Shown here one piece after another: positions 1 to 6,358 of a DNA stretch of 21,489 nt (the stretch's first letter is position 1; the number at the start of each line of letters is the position of its first letter). Below the pieces are notes generated by a model. That model was not told the DNA's origin. It saw nothing but the letters and a program-made list of their open reading frames with translations, and did no database searches. The DNA is taken from assembly GCA_051002235.1 (NCBI GenBank), contig JBPCMN010000047.1, positions 1 to 21,489 of the forward strand. The letters run 5' to 3'. The position numbers and the translations under genes are program-made. The DNA is from JBPCMN01 sp013695115. GTDB taxonomy: Bacteria; Actinomycetota; Acidimicrobiia; IMCC26256; JACDBD01.

Positions 1-100
1 GGGTTGTCGGGAGGAGGTATCGTCTCCTCCCCCCCCCTTTCTCCCTCCCCCCCCCCCCCGCCCCCCCGCCCCCCCCCCTCCCCCCCCCGCTCCCGGTCAG
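1..100. repeat. Low-complexity poly-C tract at window edge
   Basis: Bases from about 28 to 93 are almost pure C with a few T and G. They are preceded by a perfect 8-bp hairpin (arms 9-16 and 24-31, 7-nt loop). No credible gene lies here. On the minus strand this is a poly-G run following real sequence, which resembles two-colour sequencing dropout at a contig end more than a biological repeat. Confidence 0.7.
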
Positions 101-116
101 TGCAGATGCGCCAGGC

Positions 117-320
117 TCAATCGCCGAAGGCGGCGTCGAACGTGGTCCACATGGTCGGGAACGCCTGGAACGCCAAGCCGAGAGCGACGAGGCCGACCGC
201 GCCACCGGTCCGCCGACCCATGGTTCCACCGGCGAACGCAGCCAGCACGTAGAGCACCACGGCGACCAGATAGAAGATCGCAGTGATCTCATCCTTGGGC
301 CCGAATAGAGCTGCGAGCAT
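117..320 (-). CDS. Small two-helix membrane protein, unknown function
   Basis: This is a 67-residue protein I cannot assign to a named family. It has two hydrophobic stretches, about residues 12-33 and 38-55, separated by a short basic turn (GRRTGG), so it probably spans the membrane twice. The ATG at 320-318 is preceded on its own strand by a GGAGGG Shine-Dalgarno sequence at good spacing, which is the main reason to accept so short a gene. It diverges from the broken DUF3592-like gene to its right. The stop codon lies about 25 bases from the poly-C tract, so nothing can be said about genes downstream. No functional motif is visible. Confidence 0.6.
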   Translation of the reverse strand: MLAALFGPKDEITAIFYLVAVVLYVLAAFAGGTMGRRTGGAVGLVALGLAFQAFPTMWTTFDAAFGD

Positions 321-400
321 TTATCCCTCCCTCGCTAGTGCCGGCGATACCGGCACTGCCATTCTGCATCTACCCGGGCGCGAGCGCGTGGCAAACGGAG

Positions 401-803
401 ATGGCCGGTGGAGGTCGGGTTGGGTTTCGCCGGGAGCGGGGCTCATTCTCGGGATCGCCGCGTTCTTGATCGGGCGCGCCCGGCGCTTCCGGCAGACGGC
501 GACCGTGCCCGGGACCGTCGTCGCGCAGGCGAGTCGACGACGGGCGAGGGCAGCCACCGCTATGCCCCCGTCGTGCGGTTTGCGACCGCCGAGGGTCGAA
601 CCGTCCGGTTCACGATCGGCTGGGGACCAACCCGCCCTCCCACGCGGTCGGAGACAAGGTCATGGTGCGCCACGACCCTGCCGATCCCGACGGATGCCCG
701 CATCGCCGGCAGCGACTGGTTCCTGCCCGGCCTGTTCGCCTTCATCGGCGGGGCGTTCCTGCTCGCCGGTGTGGTCGTCGTGCTCGTCGCCGCTCTCTGG
801 TAG
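401..803 (+). pseudogene. DUF3592-like membrane protein, first tandem copy, multiply frameshifted
   Basis: No single reading frame encodes this protein, but segments in three frames line up in order with the intact neighbour at 845-1270. The ATG at 401 begins MAGG. The frame at about 411-435 gives VGLGFAG, the frame at 433-533 gives a transmembrane segment (GLILGIAAFLIG), that at 534-622 gives YAPVVRFATAEGRTVRF, that at 623-690 gives PPSHAVGDKVMVRHDP, and that at 690-803 gives ARIAGSDWFLPGLFAFIGG and the stop. Four or five indels within 400 bp are needed. Codon bias is intact in every segment, so decay is very recent or the indels are sequencing errors near a poor contig end. If repaired it would be about 134 residues with helices at both ends. 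Confidence 0.65.
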
Positions 804-844
804 CCGCGAGACTCGCGGCCTCGAGCGCTGAAAGGAGGGAAGCG

Positions 845-1270
845 ATGAGCGGCGGGCAGATCGCGGGATTGGTCTTTGCCGGGCTCGGCGCGTTGCTGTT
901 CTCGATCGGCGCGTTCTGGTTCATGCGCGTTCGCCGCTTTCTCGCGACCGCCGTCGACGTCGAGGGAACGGTGCTCGGACATCAGTCGAGGAGATCGCGG
1001 TCGACGAGTGGCGGGAGCGCGACCAGCTACTACCCCGTCGTGCAGTTCGCGACCGCCGAGGGACGATCGGTCGAGTTCACCGACCAGGTCGGGGGGAGCC
1101 CGCCCTCCCACGACGTTGGAGAGACGGTGCCGGTGAAGTACGACCCCGGTGACCCGGAGCATGCCCGCATCGCGACCGGGTTCCGCCTGTGGTTCGGCCC
1201 CGGCCTGATCGTGCTCCTAGGCGTGGGCTTCCTCGTCCCGGGTGTGATCGTGCTCGTCGCTGCTTCCTAG
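845..1270 (+). CDS. DUF3592-like membrane protein, intact copy
   Basis: The 141-residue protein has an N-terminal transmembrane helix (about residues 5-26), a soluble middle domain and a C-terminal helix (about 117-139). The middle holds the pattern typical of DUF3592 proteins: a GTV strand, YYPVVQFATAEGRSVEF, then GETVPVKYDPGDPEHARI. The function of the family is unknown; the middle is thought to be a small beta domain on the membrane. The ATG at 845 was chosen over a longer in-frame extension because AAAGGAGGGA sits just upstream. It is a tandem duplicate of the broken gene at 401-803 and converges on pdtaR with only 8 bp between stop codons. Confidence 0.8.
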   Translation: MSGGQIAGLVFAGLGALLFSIGAFWFMRVRRFLATAVDVEGTVLGHQSRRSRSTSGGSATSYYPVVQFATAEGRSVEFTDQVGGSPPSHDVGETVPVKYDPGDPEHARIATGFRLWFGPGLIVLLGVGFLVPGVIVLVAAS

Positions 1271-1278
1271 CGCCGCCG

Positions 1279-1860
1279 TCAGGGAGCGACGTCACCGTCG
1301 ACGACCTGCTGCGCGATCTCGTGCACCTTGACCCGGTTGCTCATCGCCCGCTGCTGGAGGAAGCGCCACGCCTCCTGCTCTCCGAGCCCGTGCTCGTCCA
1401 TCAGCCGGCCCTTGGCGCGGTCGATGACCTTGCGCGCCTCGAGGCGTTCGGCGAGGTCGCCCGCGTCACGCTCGAGCGCGGTGAGCTCGGCGTGGCGGCT
1501 CAACGCCACCTCGATCGCAGGAATGAGGTCGCTCTTCTGGAACGGCTTGACGAGGTAGGCGTAGGCGCCGGCCTCGGTGGCCTGCTCGATCAGGTCGCGT
1601 TGCGAGAAGGCGGTGAGGATGACCACCGCGGCGAGGCGCTCGCCCGAGATGTGACGGGCGGCGGAGAGGCCGTCGGTGCCCGGCATCTTGATGTCGAGGA
1701 TGACGAGATCGGGCTGGAGCTGGCGCACGAGGTCGATGGCCTCGTCGCCGCGGCCGGTCTCGCCCACGACCTCGTAGCCCTCCTCCTCCAGGAGCTCCTT
1801 GAGGTCGAGGCGGATGATCGCCTCGTCCTCGGCGATCACGACGCGGGTCGGGTCGGGCAC
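1279..1860 (-). CDS. pdtaR: ANTAR-domain response regulator (PdtaR type)
   Basis: The 193-residue protein is a two-component receiver fused to an ANTAR RNA-binding domain. The receiver (about residues 5-120) shows the acidic pair E11/D12, phosphoacceptor D56 in VILDIKMPG, T83 and K105 in LVKPF. The C-terminal helical part (about 130-188) carries the ANTAR pattern: RLEARKVIDRAKGRLMDEHG, then EAWRFLQQRAMSNRVKVHEIA. Regulators of this architecture act after transcription starts, binding paired hairpins to prevent termination. The start is a GTG at 1860. No histidine kinase lies nearby, so its partner (PdtaS in mycobacteria) must be encoded elsewhere. It is 20 bp downstream of a coiled-coil protein and probably shares its transcript. 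Confidence 0.93.
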   Translation of the reverse strand: MPDPTRVVIAEDEAIIRLDLKELLEEEGYEVVGETGRGDEAIDLVRQLQPDLVILDIKMPGTDGLSAARHISGERLAAVVILTAFSQRDLIEQATEAGAYAYLVKPFQKSDLIPAIEVALSRHAELTALERDAGDLAERLEARKVIDRAKGRLMDEHGLGEQEAWRFLQQRAMSNRVKVHEIAQQVVDGDVAP

Positions 1861-1880
1861 GGGCGCCGGCTCCGATCGCT

Positions 1881-2180
1881 TCAGTGCGCGGAGAGGTCGG
1901 CCGACATGCGGTCGAGCAGCGCATCCTGCTCGCGCACGAGGTCGGCGACCGACCGGGTGAGCGCGTCGCGGTGGCGGGTGAGCGCATCGGCGTGGCGACG
2001 GGCGTCCCTCGCCTCGACGTCGCCCAGGGGCGTCTCGGCCACCAGCGCGCGCAGGCGGGCGTCGTCGGCCTCGTCCTCGAGAAAGGCCAGCTGCTCGTCG
2101 GTGACGGCGAGCTCGGCCCGGAGCCGCTTGAGCCGCTCGCTGACGTCGACGAGCCGCCGCTGCAGGATCGACTGGGGCAT
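1881..2180 (-). CDS. Predicted coiled-coil protein, unknown function
   Basis: The 99-residue, strongly charged protein is almost wholly helical by eye, with heptad-like Leu/Val spacing in residues 5-38 (RRLVDVSERLKRLRAEL) and again in about 65-95 (ALTRHRDALTRSVADLVREQ). It has no membrane segment, cysteine or recognisable motif. It starts at the ATG at 2180, and its stop lies 20 bp before the pdtaR start, so the two are probably cotranscribed; a role linked to the regulator is only an inference from position. No Shine-Dalgarno is visible. A TAGACT hexamer about 9 bases before the ATG would suit a leaderless actinobacterial transcript, but this is weak evidence. Confidence 0.7.
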   Translation of the reverse strand: MPQSILQRRLVDVSERLKRLRAELAVTDEQLAFLEDEADDARLRALVAETPLGDVEARDARRHADALTRHRDALTRSVADLVREQDALLDRMSADLSAH

Positions 2181-2237
2181 GGGACGAACAGTCTACGGGC
2201 CATGGGCCTACGGATCCGGGGGATACCGTTGCTTCCG

Positions 2238-3407
2238 ATGAGTACTCCGCACGCCATCTTCACTCCCGAGCACGAGGAGTTGCGGTCGGCGGTCCGCCGC
2301 TTCGTCGAGAAGGAGCTCGCCCCCAACGTCGATGAGTGGGAAGAGGCGGGGTACTTCCCCGACTGGGTCTTCGAGCGCTGCGGGGAGCTGGGCTTCCTCG
2401 GGCTCCATTACCCCGAGCGCTGGGGCGGCGCCGGCGGCGACCTCGCCGCCGAGATCGTGTTCGTCGAGGAGTTGGCGCGCTGCGGCGCCGCCGCCATCGC
2501 GATGGCGGTGTCGGTGCAGACCGACATGGCGACGCCGGCGCTGGCCGAGTTCGGCACCGACGACCAGCTCGAGCGCTACCTGAGACCGGCGATCGCGGGT
2601 AAGAAGATCGCCGCGATCGCGATCACCGAGCCCGACGCGGGCTCGGACGTCGCCGCGATCACCACCCGTGCGGTTCGTGACGGCGACACCTGGGTGGTCA
2701 ACGGGCGCAAGATGTTCATCACCAACGGATCCCGCGCCCACTTCCTCACCTGCGTGGTGCAGACCGAGCCGGGGTCCGGCCACGGCGGCATCTCGCTCTT
2801 CATCGTCGACACCGACCTGCCCGGGGTCTCGGTGTCGCGCAAGCTCGAGAAGCTCGGCATGCGCTCGAGCGACACCGCCGAGATCGCACTCGACGACGTG
2901 CCGGTGCCCCACGCGAACCTGATCGGCCTCGAGCCGGGCCAGGGCTTCGCCCAGCTCATGTGGCAGCTCCAGTACGAGCGCATGGCCAGCGCCGCCGCGT
3001 GCATCGGGCACGCCGAGCGGGTCCTCGAGGACACGATCGCCTTCGCCCGTGAGCGCCGCGCCTTCGGCAAGCCGATCGCCGAGCACCAGGTGCTCGCGCA
3101 CATGCTCGCCGACGCCGCCACCGAGCTCGAGGCCGGCCGCGCTCTCGTCTACAGCACCGTCTGGCGGATCCTCCAGGGCGAGTACCCGGTGGCCGAGATC
3201 TCGATGGCGAAGAAGTACTGCGCCCAGATGCAGAACCGCCTCGTCGACACCTGCCTCCAGGTCCACGGCGGCGCCGGGTACATGGCGGAATACCCCGTGA
3301 GCCGGGCGTTCCGGGACGCCCGCCTCCAGCGGATCGGGGCCGGGACCGACCAGATCATGAACGAGGTGATCGCGAAGCGGTTGGGTATCCGTCACGGGTC
3401 TGACTAG
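2238..3407 (+). CDS. Acyl-CoA dehydrogenase, alternative catalytic-Glu type
   Basis: The 389-residue flavoenzyme is full length for the family and oxidises an acyl-CoA to the 2-enoyl-CoA. It carries the signature ITEPDAGSD (from I129) in the FAD/substrate region, RRAFGKPIAEHQ in the C-terminal helical domain and QVHGGAGYMAEYPVSR near the end. In medium- and short-chain enzymes the catalytic Glu is in a YEGT motif; here that place reads IGAGTDQI (from I366), with Ala where the Glu would be. E247 in QYERM lies where isovaleryl-CoA and long-chain dehydrogenases place their base, which points to branched or long substrates. The ATG at 2238 fits family length; the upstream open frame is antisense to the coiled-coil gene. 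It is transcribed alone. Confidence 0.92.
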   Translation: MSTPHAIFTPEHEELRSAVRRFVEKELAPNVDEWEEAGYFPDWVFERCGELGFLGLHYPERWGGAGGDLAAEIVFVEELARCGAAAIAMAVSVQTDMATPALAEFGTDDQLERYLRPAIAGKKIAAIAITEPDAGSDVAAITTRAVRDGDTWVVNGRKMFITNGSRAHFLTCVVQTEPGSGHGGISLFIVDTDLPGVSVSRKLEKLGMRSSDTAEIALDDVPVPHANLIGLEPGQGFAQLMWQLQYERMASAAACIGHAERVLEDTIAFARERRAFGKPIAEHQVLAHMLADAATELEAGRALVYSTVWRILQGEYPVAEISMAKKYCAQMQNRLVDTCLQVHGGAGYMAEYPVSRAFRDARLQRIGAGTDQIMNEVIAKRLGIRHGSD

Positions 3408-3425
3408 GTGCCGGGCCCGGGCACC
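3407..3425 (+). terminator. Possible hairpin terminator after acyl-CoA dehydrogenase
   Basis: A 6-bp perfect stem (GGTGCC at 3407-3412 with GGCACC at 3420-3425) encloses a 7-nt GC-only loop and begins at the last base of the stop codon. There is no T-tract on either side, so it would be an actinobacterial-style terminator at best. It sits between two convergent genes and could serve both. Confidence 0.35.
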
Positions 3426-3450
3426 CGCTGCGAGCGATGACCGGCTCCCG

Positions 3451-4983
3451 TCACGGGTCGAGGCGCAGCTCACCGGAGCGCCGGCCACGCCGGACGCCGA
3501 GGCACACGAGCGCGGCGGCGCCCACGAAGACGACGTCGAACGTCGGGCCGAGGGAGTTCTGCGGCACGCCTTCACACCCCGGGCAGTACAGGCCTTGGAT
3601 CGCGAACCCGACCGGGCCGATGGTGAGGCTGACCTGAAGGATCGTCGCCGCCAGGACGCCGTAGAACAGACCCGGGCCCGGTAGGGCCGCGCATACGCGG
3701 GCGGCCGCGATCGCCACGAAGGCAGACACGAAGATCCAGAGCCGGCTGACCTCCCCTCGACTGATCCCGGACAGGCTGAGGACGAGGAGGGTGGCGAACG
3801 CCGCCAGCGCGACCACGGCGAGTGGGTCGAGCACGGCGCCTTGCCGCTCGAGGACCGCAGTCCGCAACCGCCGCACCGCCAGGGGGAGGCACCCGATCGC
3901 GAGGAGGGACGTCAACGTGCCCGAGTTGACCAGGAACTCCCGGACGTTCGGGACGAGGAAGTCGAAGTAGGGACGCCCGGAGCCCCGGTTGAAGGCGGTG
4001 GCGTCGTCCCGAGTGTGCGCCAGGGCGGCGAACAGATCGAAGCCGGTCGCCCAGACCATGCACGCGTGAACGAGCAGGAAGACCAGGATCGGCAGCACGA
4101 CGAGCGCGGCTGCGTCGCGGAGCGGCAGCTCCCGCCGCACACCCACCACGAGCGCGACGGCGGCGAACAGCGCGAACAGCACGAGGGGCGTCGGCTCGAA
4201 GAAGGCGGTCAGGTAAAGCAGCCCCCCGAGGAGGACGAGCGCCGATCGTCGCCTGATTTCGAGGTACCAGACCAGGACGATCACCAGCGCGAGCGCCAAC
4301 AGAGGCGTGACGGTGTTGAGCAGGGGCAGGAAGTACAACCGTGCCGGTAGGAACAGGTACAGGACCATGGCGTAGAGCGCGACTCGCCTCGACCGGAAGA
4401 GTGACCGGGAGAGCACGTACACGCCGATGCCGCCGAGCGAGGAGAGCAGCGCGAGGAGGACGCTCAGCACGACCGGCGACGTCGAGAGCGGCAACAGGGC
4501 GTCGAACAGCAGCACCTTCCCCGGCATGTTGGCGCGGGGGTGGGTCGGCAGGCCCGGGGCCAGCTCGACGTAGTCGCGGAGGAACCGGCCCGCGCCGTAC
4601 CGGCGCGCGGTCCCGTAGAACTCGCCGTGGCGGGTGATGCGGCTCATGGAGAAGGGGGTGAGACGGCGCAGGAGCAGCTGCGCCGTAGACCCCATGACGA
4701 AGCAGGCGGCAACCGCGGGGACTTCGTGACGTTGGAGGTTCCTCGAGGCGAGGTGGACGGTGAGGAGCGCCAGCGGGGCGATGGCCATGAAGGCGAGCAC
4801 CGAGGTGGACCGGAACGGCTTCAGGTACCCATAGACGAACCCTCCGGACGACGACCCGAACTCGAGCGTCTCGGTCAGGGTCATCACGATGGTGACCGCC
4901 AGCCCGACGAGGAGCCCGGCGACGAGGAGGAGATCCCGCGCGACCTTGGGGCGGGTTTCGGTGCGAGGCGGTCCGTTGCTCAT
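3451..4983 (-). CDS. Polytopic membrane protein, possible GT-C glycosyltransferase
   Basis: The 510-residue protein has about 11-13 hydrophobic helices, starting at residues 18-36 and 60-78 and running to residue 500. The loop after the third helix ends in GLPTHPRANMPGKVLLF, which resembles the THPPG motif seen in actinobacterial GT-C (lipid-linked sugar) transferases before a membrane helix; this is the only hint of function. A late extracytoplasmic loop holds YCPGCEG, a CxxC that may form a disulfide. The start is the ATG at 4983, with no clear Shine-Dalgarno. The gene stands alone between a convergent dehydrogenase and the tRNA scar, so context does not identify a substrate. It could equally be an uncharacterised integral membrane protein. 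Confidence 0.75.
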   Translation of the reverse strand: MSNGPPRTETRPKVARDLLLVAGLLVGLAVTIVMTLTETLEFGSSSGGFVYGYLKPFRSTSVLAFMAIAPLALLTVHLASRNLQRHEVPAVAACFVMGSTAQLLLRRLTPFSMSRITRHGEFYGTARRYGAGRFLRDYVELAPGLPTHPRANMPGKVLLFDALLPLSTSPVVLSVLLALLSSLGGIGVYVLSRSLFRSRRVALYAMVLYLFLPARLYFLPLLNTVTPLLALALVIVLVWYLEIRRRSALVLLGGLLYLTAFFEPTPLVLFALFAAVALVVGVRRELPLRDAAALVVLPILVFLLVHACMVWATGFDLFAALAHTRDDATAFNRGSGRPYFDFLVPNVREFLVNSGTLTSLLAIGCLPLAVRRLRTAVLERQGAVLDPLAVVALAAFATLLVLSLSGISRGEVSRLWIFVSAFVAIAAARVCAALPGPGLFYGVLAATILQVSLTIGPVGFAIQGLYCPGCEGVPQNSLGPTFDVVFVGAAALVCLGVRRGRRSGELRLDP

Positions 4984-5017
4984 GGGGAAGTGGCCAGGCT
5001 ACGAAAGCTGACGCTCT

Positions 5018-5032
5018 CTCTCGGTCCGAGAG
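5018..5032 (-). terminator. Hairpin downstream of tRNA-Gly remnant
   Basis: CTCTCGG and CCGAGAG form a near-perfect hairpin around a central base, two bases beyond the CCA end of the tRNA fragment in its direction of transcription. It is probably the terminator of the original tRNA-Gly gene. The T-tract is poor (a TTT about 13 bases further on), so the call is tentative. Confidence 0.35.
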
Positions 5033-5034
5033 CT

Positions 5035-5084
5035 TGGAGCGGCGGACGGGAATCGAACCCGCGTACATCGCCTTGGCAAGGTGG
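5035..5084 (-). pseudogene. 3' half of tRNA-Gly(GCC), truncated
   Basis: Read on the minus strand this is the end of a tRNA: anticodon loop TTGCCAA (anticodon GCC), 3' anticodon strand GGCGA, variable loop TGTAC, a perfect T-arm (GCGGG, loop TTCGATT, CCCGT), 3' acceptor strand CCGCCGC, discriminator T and an encoded CCA. The 5' half is missing. The bases before the anticodon loop (CCACC) pair only partly with GGCGA, and no GCGGCGG acceptor strand or D-arm follows within 300 bp. The break point in the anticodon arm is where tyrosine-recombinase elements usually cross over in tRNA genes, so this looks like one end of an attachment site. Confidence 0.6.
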
Positions 5085-5240
5085 CCGGGCCTGACTTGCT
5101 GACCTGAAGTTCAGGCCGAAAACGCCGGTTGACCTGCGAAAACAGTTCCCGATGCCTCTCGCCGTTTCCCGCCGTTTCCGGACCTCGGGTGTCCAATCTG
5201 TGTCCTCGGAGTGCGTCAATCGGGGACCGATAGCACCCGA
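5085..5240. other. Non-coding stretch beside tRNA remnant, possible attachment-site arm
   Basis: I see no gene here. It contains a 13-nt palindrome (CCTGAA-G-TTCAGG, 5103-5115), GCCGTTTCC twice ten bases apart (about 5161-5179) and TGTCC twice eleven bases apart (about 5189-5204). Helically phased short repeats beside a tRNA 3' fragment resemble integrase arm-binding sites. This is pattern reading only. Confidence 0.3.
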
Positions 5241-5250
5241 GTCGGGTCAT

Positions 5251-5382
5251 ATCCGCGGGATCTTCATCCACGCGTGCGACCTACTCGCGATCGACTGGCG
5301 GTGGGACGGCACGACGCAGATCTCGATCGCACGCCGTGAGAGCGTCGCGCGCCTCGATTCCTTCGTCGGACCAAAGACCTGA
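5251..5382 (+). pseudogene. C-terminal remnant of a LAGLIDADG-like homing endonuclease (putative)
   Basis: The last 43 codons of an open frame ending at the TGA at 5380-5382 read like a real protein end: IRGIF, CDLLAIDW, then ISIARRESVARLDSFVGPK. From memory this resembles the C-terminus shared by many actinobacterial LAGLIDADG-type endonuclease-like proteins, which have a CDxLG segment followed by a VARxxxVAxLDxFVGPK ending. The frame stays open to 5152, but the part before about 5240 shows no such pattern, so the N-terminal domains and the LAGLIDADG helices are absent. It stops one base before the 3' end of the tRNA on the opposite strand and lies beside the truncated tRNA-Gly. Family assignment is uncertain without a search. 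Confidence 0.35.
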
Positions 5383-5383
5383 G

Positions 5384-5459
5384 TGGTGCCCCGGGTGGGA
5401 TTCGAACCCACACTGTGTCGCGTTTGAGGCGATTCCCTCTGCCGTTGGGGTACCGGGGC
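5384..5459 (-). tRNA. tRNA with CAA anticodon (Leu by anticodon), class I shape
   Basis: Seventy-six bases fold as a complete tRNA with encoded CCA. The acceptor GCCCCGG pairs perfectly with CCGGGGC, the discriminator is A, and the T-arm is GTGGG, TTCGAAT, CCCAC. The anticodon arm is ATCGC, CTCAAAC, GCGAC (one A-C mismatch at the base), giving anticodon CAA. The D-stem is weak (CCCC against AGGG or GAGG). The variable loop is only five bases (ACAGT). Bacterial tRNA-Leu normally has a long variable arm, so the anticodon says Leu while the shape says class I. A73 and the acceptor are compatible with Leu. The gene lies within 1 bp of the endonuclease-like remnant. Confidence 0.85.
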
Positions 5460-5488
5460 GAGTTGCAGGGTCCCCATGATGGCATCGG

Positions 5489-5494
5489 TACACT
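5489..5494 (+). promoter_or_regulatory. Possible -10 element upstream of small membrane protein
   Basis: TACACT fits the actinobacterial TAnnnT -10 pattern and lies 40 bases before the ATG at 5535. A TTGCAG at 5463 is the nearest -35-like hexamer, but its 20-base spacer is too long for confidence. Confidence 0.25.
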
Positions 5495-5534
5495 GTGCGT
5501 TCCCTCCGATACCGACTGACCACCTTCCTGTCTT

Positions 5535-5789
5535 ATGACCCCCACCCTCGCCCTCGAGACCTGGATCGCCGTGGCTGTCGTGCTGGTCTCGGTGTCTGCG
5601 CTCCTGCTCGTGCTGATCGTCGTCGCGCCATGGCGCTCCGTCCGCCAGGAACCGCCCCTCGACGACGCAGTCGAGTCGCGCATCCTCCTCGGTGAGGACC
5701 CGGCCGCTATCGCCGAGGGAGAGAAGGAAGAGCAGGAGGCGAGGGAGCGTGAGGCCGAGGAGTCCGACGCCCCCGGGCCCGCCGCCTGA
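5535..5789 (+). CDS. Small single-pass membrane protein with acidic tail
   Basis: The 84-residue protein has one transmembrane helix, about residues 9-31 (WIAVAVVLVSVSALLLVLIV), then a basic/aromatic stop (APWRSVR) and a charged, Glu-rich C-terminal tail (GEKEEQEAREREAEE) likely to be helical and cytoplasmic. I recognise no family. The ATG at 5535 opens the helix directly and has no obvious Shine-Dalgarno. The gene converges on fabZ with 3 bp between the stop codons, which suggests real coding on both sides. Confidence 0.6.
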   Translation: MTPTLALETWIAVAVVLVSVSALLLVLIVVAPWRSVRQEPPLDDAVESRILLGEDPAAIAEGEKEEQEAREREAEESDAPGPAA

Positions 5790-5792
5790 CCG

Positions 5793-6233
5793 TCAGCCCG
5801 GCGCCGGCCCGAGCGCGAAGAACAACCGGGCCTCGCAGCACACCTTCCCGTCGACCGTCGCCTTGCCCTGGCCCCAACCGCCACGCGCACTCAACCGTTC
5901 GAGCGTGACGCTCAGCACCATCTCGTCGCCCGGCTGCACCAGCCGGCGGAAGCGCAGCTTCTCCACCCCTCCGAACAGCGGCAGCTTCTCGGCGTAGCGT
6001 TCGTCGGCGAGCACCGCGATCGCCCCGGCCTGGGCCAGCGCTTCGAGTTGGATCACGCCGGGGAACACCGGGTTGCCCGGGAAGTGGCCGGCCAGGAACG
6101 GCTCGTCCCCGGTGACGCGGTACCGCGCCTCGATCGACGCGCCGGGCTCGTGGGCGTCGACGGCGTCGACGAAGCGGAACTCGGGGCCGTGCGGCAGCAG
6201 CGCCACCAGCTCGTCGGAACCGTCGGTACTCAC
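5793..6233 (-). CDS. fabZ: 3-hydroxyacyl-ACP dehydratase FabZ
   Basis: This hotdog-fold enzyme removes water from 3-hydroxyacyl-ACP in the FAS-II elongation cycle. The active-site helix reads GHFPGNPVFPGVIQLEALAQ, with catalytic H50 and E64 spaced exactly as in E. coli FabZ (His54, Glu68). I chose the GTG at 6233 (146 residues) because AGGGGGT precedes it at good spacing and the length matches the family; an ATG at 6329 would add 32 residues with no family character and would overlap most of the regulatory gap. It is transcribed away from fabD, sharing the 125-bp intergenic region with the rightward operon, and completes the cycle together with FabG and FabI. Confidence 0.92.
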   Translation of the reverse strand: MSTDGSDELVALLPHGPEFRFVDAVDAHEPGASIEARYRVTGDEPFLAGHFPGNPVFPGVIQLEALAQAGAIAVLADERYAEKLPLFGGVEKLRFRRLVQPGDEMVLSVTLERLSARGGWGQGKATVDGKVCCEARLFFALGPAPG

Positions 6234-6358
6234 GAGTAACCCCCTGTCGACGAGCGTTCCCGCCCCGTTCTCGGCCGTCTGACCTGCGCATGTAACCATG
6301 CCGTGTCGGCGTCGGTCGGACGACGACAACCACTCGCAATGGGCGGAGGCGCGAACGC
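6234..6358. promoter_or_regulatory. Divergent fabZ/fabD control region
   Basis: This 125-bp gap must hold the promoters for fabZ (left) and the fabD operon (right). The fabD Shine-Dalgarno (GGAGG, 6345-6349) and the fabZ one (AGGGGG on the minus strand, about 6240) are visible. Near the middle, CATG-TAAC-CATG (6289-6300) is the most AT-rich and symmetrical element, a possible operator or -10 overlap. No convincing -35/-10 pair stands out. Confidence 0.5.

Noticed and set aside
401..803. Programmed ribosomal frameshift in the first DUF3592-like copy
   Set aside because: Four or five shifts in different directions within 400 bp, without slippery sequences, cannot be programmed.
3572..5068. Second long minus-strand frame (498 codons) across the membrane protein gene
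   Set aside because: Its product is Arg/Pro-rich and lacks hydrophobic helices, while the overlapping frame at 3451-4983 gives a coherent polytopic protein.
5035..5459. Intron-containing tRNA-Gly (group I intron in the anticodon loop with an endonuclease gene)
   Set aside because: No 5' exon with a GCGGCGG acceptor strand and D-arm is found upstream on the minus strand, and a separate complete tRNA lies in between.
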